Origin: Dyadobacter frigoris
Lineage (GTDB): Bacteria > Bacteroidota > Bacteroidia > Cytophagales > Spirosomataceae
NCBI RefSeq assembly: GCF_005280585.1
Contig: NZ_SZVO01000002.1
Coordinates: 124,001-188,000 of the forward strand
Length of the DNA stretch: 64,000 bases
Direction: 5' to 3'
The notes under the pieces were generated by a model. That model searched no databases and had not been told where the DNA came from. It was given only the letters and a program-made list of their open reading frames with translations. The position numbers and the translations under genes were made by a program. Of the stretch, positions 60,502-64,000 are shown one piece after another. Each line of letters begins with the position of its first letter. Positions within the stretch are counted from its first letter, which is position 1.

Positions 60502-62820
60502 ATGGACTCAGAAAATTCGACAATACCCGAAGCTGAAAACCCGGAAGAATTCACCGGATTGAAGCGTGGCAAAATCAAAACAATTGCTGCGGGAATTCCG
60601 GCGGTAATTTCCAGCATGGAGAAAGTGATTGGAGAAGCTGGTTTTAGCAGAGGAATGAAGGCGCTTTGGAGCCTTAACAAAAAAGGTGGTTTCGATTGTC
60701 CGAGCTGCGCCTGGCCGGACCCCGATGATGAGCGCTCCCCTATCGCAGAATATTGTGAAAACGGCGCAAGGGCCGTAGCAGAAGAAGCAACAGCCAAAAA
60801 GTTAATGCCAGCATTCTTTTCCGAAAATTCAGTTTCAGATTTGGCAAAACTATCTGATTACGAAATTGGTAGTAAAGGAAGGGTTGCTCAACCGATGTTT
60901 TTGCCAAAAGGCGCGACGCATTATAAGCCGATTTCCTGGAATGATGCGTTTGGTAAAATTGCAGCTTCTTTAAAAAGTCTGGCTTCTCCGGATGAAGCTA
61001 TTTTCTATACTTCTGGTCGTACAAGCAATGAGGCCGCTTTTTTATACCAGCTTTTTGTCAGGGAATTTGGCACAAATAATCTGCCGGATTGCAGCAATAT
61101 GTGCCATGAAAGCAGTGGTGTTGCCTTGGGAGAATCTTTGGGAATTGGTAAAGGATCTATAAAACTGGCTGATTTGTATGAGGCGGAAGTAATCCTTATT
61201 TTAGGCCAGAATCCAGGTACAAATCATCCTAGAATGCTCTCCGCTTTACAGAAAGGAAAGAAAAACGGAGCTAAAATAATTTCTGCCAATCCATTGCCCG
61301 AAACAGGATTAATGGGTTTCAGTAATCCGCAAACCGTAAAAGGAGTTCTGGATATGGATACGGCTTTAACAGATCTTTTTCTGCATATCAGGATTAATGG
61401 CGACATGGCGTTGTTGAAAGCAATTCAGATGCTGTTAATCGAAGAAGATGAAAAAAATCCTGGTTCCGTTTTAGATCTGGATTTTATTGAGAAAAATACA
61501 ATTGGCATTGAAGATTTCAAACTGCATATTAAAGAGCAGAATCTGGATGAACTAGTCAGAATTTCAGGGATTTCGCTGATTCAGATTAAGGAAACTGTCG
61601 AAATATTAAAGCATAAAACGAAAATAATTGTCTGTTGGGCGATGGGTTTGACCCAGCATAAAAATGCTGTGGACACGATTAAAGAAGTTGTCAATTTACT
61701 TTTGCTAAAAGGAAGTATTGGAAAACCTGGCGCAGGAACATGTCCGGTCCGTGGCCATAGTAATGTCCAGGGCGACCGGACGATGGGAATTTTCGAGCAA
61801 CCATCCGATTCTTTATTACAAAAAATAGAGGAAAATTTCGGGTTCGTTCCACCAAAAGAACACGGTCTCGATGTAGTGAACAGCATCAAAGCCATGTATA
61901 CCGGCAAGGCAAAAATCTTTTTCGGTATGGGTGGGAATTTTGTTTCCGCCACTCCTGATACCACCTACACTGCCGAAGCTTTACGAAAATGCAGCCTCAC
62001 GGTTCATGTTTCCACAAAGTTGAACCGCAGCCATTTGGTTCACGGCGAAGAAGCGATCATTTTGCCATGCCTGGGACGAAGTGATATTGATACCGTTAAC
62101 GGCGAAAAACAATTTGTTTCCTGTGAGAATTCAATGGGCGTAATTCAGTCTTCGAAAGGAATTTTGAAACCAATTTCAGATGATCTGCTGAGTGAGCCTA
62201 TGATTGTTTGTCGACTTGCGATAGCTATGTTTGGTAACACAAGCACGGTAAATTGGGATGATTACGAAAAACATTACGACACGATCAGGGATGCAATTGA
62301 AAAAACAATTTCCGGATTTGAAAAGTATAATGAGCGTGTGAGAATTCCGGGAGGTTTTTATTTACCAAATTGTAACCGAGAAGGAACGTTTGACACGACA
62401 ACAAAAAAAGCACATTTCAATATTGCACCGGTAACTACCTTAGCGATGGAAGCCGACGATTTGATGATGATGACAATCCGGAGCCACGATCAGTTCAATA
62501 CTACGATATATGGATTGAATGATCGATATCGGGGAATTTATAATGAACGCCGGGTGATTTTGATGAATGAAAAAGATATAAGTAATCGCGGGTTGAAAGA
62601 TGGTGATGTTGTAGATCTTGTCAATAATCATGATGGGATTGAACGGGTTGCCAATAAATTTATCATCATAAAATATCCAATTCCGGAAGGCTGTTCTGCT
62701 ACTTATTTTCCTGAGACTAACGTACTGGTACCGGTGAGCAGTGTGGCCGACAAAAGTAATACGCCTACTTCTAAACAAGTGATTTTGAAAGTGAAGAAAC
62801 ATATGGCCGAGTCGATCTGA
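60502..62820 (+). CDS. FdhF/YdeP family molybdopterin oxidoreductase
   Basis: This 772-residue enzyme belongs to the DMSO-reductase superfamily, YdeP branch. The N-terminus has CPSCAWPDPDDE and EYCENGARAVAEEATA, cysteines in the place of a reduced Fe-S site. FYTSGRTSNEAAFLYQ, SNMCHESSGVALGES and GQNPGTNHPRML line the cofactor pocket; the Cys of NMCHES is the expected metal-ligand region. The C-terminal dinucleotide-binding domain holds RSHDQFNTTIYGLNDRY. There is no Tat signal, so it is cytoplasmic. The substrate of this branch is not established; formate is only suggested by the fdhD partner. Confidence 0.9.
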   Translation: MDSENSTIPEAENPEEFTGLKRGKIKTIAAGIPAVISSMEKVIGEAGFSRGMKALWSLNKKGGFDCPSCAWPDPDDERSPIAEYCENGARAVAEEATAKKLMPAFFSENSVSDLAKLSDYEIGSKGRVAQPMFLPKGATHYKPISWNDAFGKIAASLKSLASPDEAIFYTSGRTSNEAAFLYQLFVREFGTNNLPDCSNMCHESSGVALGESLGIGKGSIKLADLYEAEVILILGQNPGTNHPRMLSALQKGKKNGAKIISANPLPETGLMGFSNPQTVKGVLDMDTALTDLFLHIRINGDMALLKAIQMLLIEEDEKNPGSVLDLDFIEKNTIGIEDFKLHIKEQNLDELVRISGISLIQIKETVEILKHKTKIIVCWAMGLTQHKNAVDTIKEVVNLLLLKGSIGKPGAGTCPVRGHSNVQGDRTMGIFEQPSDSLLQKIEENFGFVPPKEHGLDVVNSIKAMYTGKAKIFFGMGGNFVSATPDTTYTAEALRKCSLTVHVSTKLNRSHLVHGEEAIILPCLGRSDIDTVNGEKQFVSCENSMGVIQSSKGILKPISDDLLSEPMIVCRLAIAMFGNTSTVNWDDYEKHYDTIRDAIEKTISGFEKYNERVRIPGGFYLPNCNREGTFDTTTKKAHFNIAPVTTLAMEADDLMMMTIRSHDQFNTTIYGLNDRYRGIYNERRVILMNEKDISNRGLKDGDVVDLVNNHDGIERVANKFIIIKYPIPEGCSATYFPETNVLVPVSSVADKSNTPTSKQVILKVKKHMAESI

Positions 62821-62825
62821 GCTAA

Positions 62826-63080
62826 GCAATGGATAGTGGCTAAAGCCGGAAATACTATCGCCTGGTCCACCCAAGGCTAAAGCCTCGGGTTTAATTTACC
62901 TTCACATCTTGAAAAAAGGCTCGCAATAAAAAGACCTAACCCAAGGTTTCAACCTTGGGTGTTTAAACTCGCCCAAAACTCCTTGGGCTTTAGCCATTGC
63001 TTTTCGGCGCAAACACCGAACCCAAGGTTTCAACCTTGGGCACCTCGAAGGCTCAGAACTTTTTAGGCTTTAGCCATTGC
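62826..63080. repeat. REPIN-like cluster of palindromic repeats
   Basis: The palindrome CCCAAGGTTTCAACCTTGGG occurs at 62940-62959 and 63021-63040, with a divergent form (CCCAAGGCT..AGCCTCGGG) at 62870-62889. GGCTTTAGCCATTGC appears at 62987-63001 and 63066-63080, and an interrupted inverted form (GCAATGG...GGCTAAAGCC) at 62826-62847. Together they form repeated, oppositely oriented units filling most of the 407-base gap. No transposase gene is here; REP-associated tyrosine transposases elsewhere usually spread such units. Confidence 0.8.
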
Positions 63081-63227
63081 TTTAAATCGGCTTTCAAAAT
63101 GACATTTCTTAACACACACCTAACATACCCATTCTCAAAATACATTACTTTCGCTGATGCTAACCACAACTTGGATTGGTAGAAAATACAGCATCAAGTC
63201 TTGTATTAAAAGTTAAAAAATATTAAA

Positions 63228-63998
63228 ATGAAAAAAAATATTCTGGCATTTGCCGTTTCGTTATTTTGCCTGATTTCGGTTGAAGGTATGTCTCAAAATA
63301 AAACAAGAGTAATCGCGCATCGTGGCGCCTGGAAAAATACAGGCGCAACAGAAAATTCAATTGCGGCACTGGAAAATGCGATAAAGCTGGGTTGTTATGG
63401 AAGCGAATTTGATGTACATATGTCAACAGATTCTGTTCTTTTTGTCAACCATGATCACACGATTCAGGGAACTGATATCGAAAAAGCAACTTCTCAGGAA
63501 TTATCGCAAATTAAATTGGGTAACGGAGAAACACTTCCAACACTAGAATCATACCTGAAAACTGGTGGAAAACAGAAAAACACGCGATTAATTCTCGAAA
63601 TTAAAACATCTTCCATCAATAAGGAACGTTCACTTGCTTTGACAACGAAATGTGTTGAAATGGTAAAAAAGTTGAACGTTGAAAAAATTACAGATTACAT
63701 AGCTTTCGATTTTGATGTGTGCCTAAAAGTAAAACAACTGGCTCCGAAAGCGCATGTAGAGTATTTGAACGGGGATAAAACACCGGCAGAAATTCTTGCA
63801 GCGGGTTTGTCAGGAATTGATTATCACTATTCCGTTTACAAAAAGAATGAGAATTATATCGAAGAAATGCACAAGGAAAAGTTAACAACCAACGCCTGGA
63901 CTGTTAACGACAAATCCACGATGCAATGGTTCATTGACAAAAAAGTTGATTTTATTACCACTAATGAACCAGAGCAATTGTTTGAATTGCTGAAATAA
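63228..63998 (+). CDS. Secreted glycerophosphodiester phosphodiesterase
   Basis: This 256-residue enzyme has a signal peptide (ending near GMSQ) and a GDPD TIM barrel. VIAHRGAWKNTGATENS gives the first His and the substrate-binding Arg; SEFDVHMSTDSVLFVNHDHTI supplies Glu, Asp and the second His; LILEIKTS adds a Glu. It splits glycerophosphodiesters to glycerol-3-phosphate and an alcohol in the periplasm or outside. It looks complete and ends two bases before the window edge. Confidence 0.92.
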   Translation: MKKNILAFAVSLFCLISVEGMSQNKTRVIAHRGAWKNTGATENSIAALENAIKLGCYGSEFDVHMSTDSVLFVNHDHTIQGTDIEKATSQELSQIKLGNGETLPTLESYLKTGGKQKNTRLILEIKTSSINKERSLALTTKCVEMVKKLNVEKITDYIAFDFDVCLKVKQLAPKAHVEYLNGDKTPAEILAAGLSGIDYHYSVYKKNENYIEEMHKEKLTTNAWTVNDKSTMQWFIDKKVDFITTNEPEQLFELLK

Positions 63999-64000
63999 TA

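Noticed and set aside
62440-62874. 144-codon minus-strand open frame
   Set aside because: It is antisense to the FdhF/YdeP C-terminal domain and runs into the repeat region; no sign of a real protein.
1-64000. tRNA, rRNA, prophage or complete insertion sequence
   Set aside because: No cloverleaf, rRNA motif, transposase, integrase or phage structural gene was found in any gap or frame.

Overview
The window looks like a chromosome segment from a Bacteroidota bacterium of the order Cytophagales, probably Dyadobacter-like (inference). Signs are a SusC/SusD pair, DUF5686, GWxTD and PorT-type proteins, Bacteroidota -7 boxes (TAnnTTTG), few Shine-Dalgarno sites, and house-keeping genes of that phylum. 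No rRNA, tRNA, CRISPR array, complete IS or prophage was found. Many starts were moved downstream from TTG codons to the first ATG that gives a proper signal peptide or family N-terminus.

Layout. 1-11.6 kb: the tail of a GT9 glycosyltransferase; N-carbamoylputrescine amidase (aguB) and, 9.4 kb away, agmatine deiminase (aguA), the two steps from agmatine to putrescine; between them a SusC-SusD-lipoprotein uptake operon with a structured leader, a Tat-exported PLP aminotransferase, an AEC permease and a small secreted Hint-domain protein. 11.6-21.4 kb: the accessory region and the main novelty. It is a peptide-export locus with a C39 peptidase ABC exporter, an HlyD adaptor, two small precursors with double-glycine-type leaders, four CPBP intramembrane proteases in two size classes, small membrane proteins, a LytTR response regulator without a kinase, and an HTH protein whose C-terminus is itself a GG leader plus a 16-residue tail. 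A decayed second HTH copy and second CPBP pair show that part of the module was duplicated.

21.6-38.8 kb: GH25 muramidase, XRE regulator, leuS, PorT-like barrel, ScfR-like regulator, fatty acid hydroxylase, acyl-CoA dehydrogenase, Tat-type sugar isomerase, GH9 glycosidase, an SGNH-fold lipoprotein that has lost its catalytic residues, an FAD dehydrogenase and a Nudix CoA pyrophosphatase. 38.9-58.5 kb: mostly core genes (parC, SanA-like, DUF5686, ABC ATPase, nitroreductase, YbjQ, metF, ElaA-like GNAT, YebC, GreA-like, pyrB, a dienoyl-CoA isomerase/reductase pair, GWxTD lipoprotein, rlmB, mnmA, a kinase-like orphan). A candidate structured small RNA lies upstream of metF. 58.7-64 kb: a molybdenum-enzyme operon (mobA, fdhD, DUF7009-like, FdhF/YdeP), a REPIN-like palindromic repeat cluster and a secreted GDPD.

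How the parts may work together: in the 12-21 kb locus the exporter's N-terminal peptidase would cleave GG leaders while exporting the peptides, the CPBP proteins may provide immunity or further proteolysis, and LytTR plus the HTH-GG protein would set expression. If the exporter also cleaves the HTH-GG tail, export would be linked to transcription. This is a hypothesis drawn from sequence alone.
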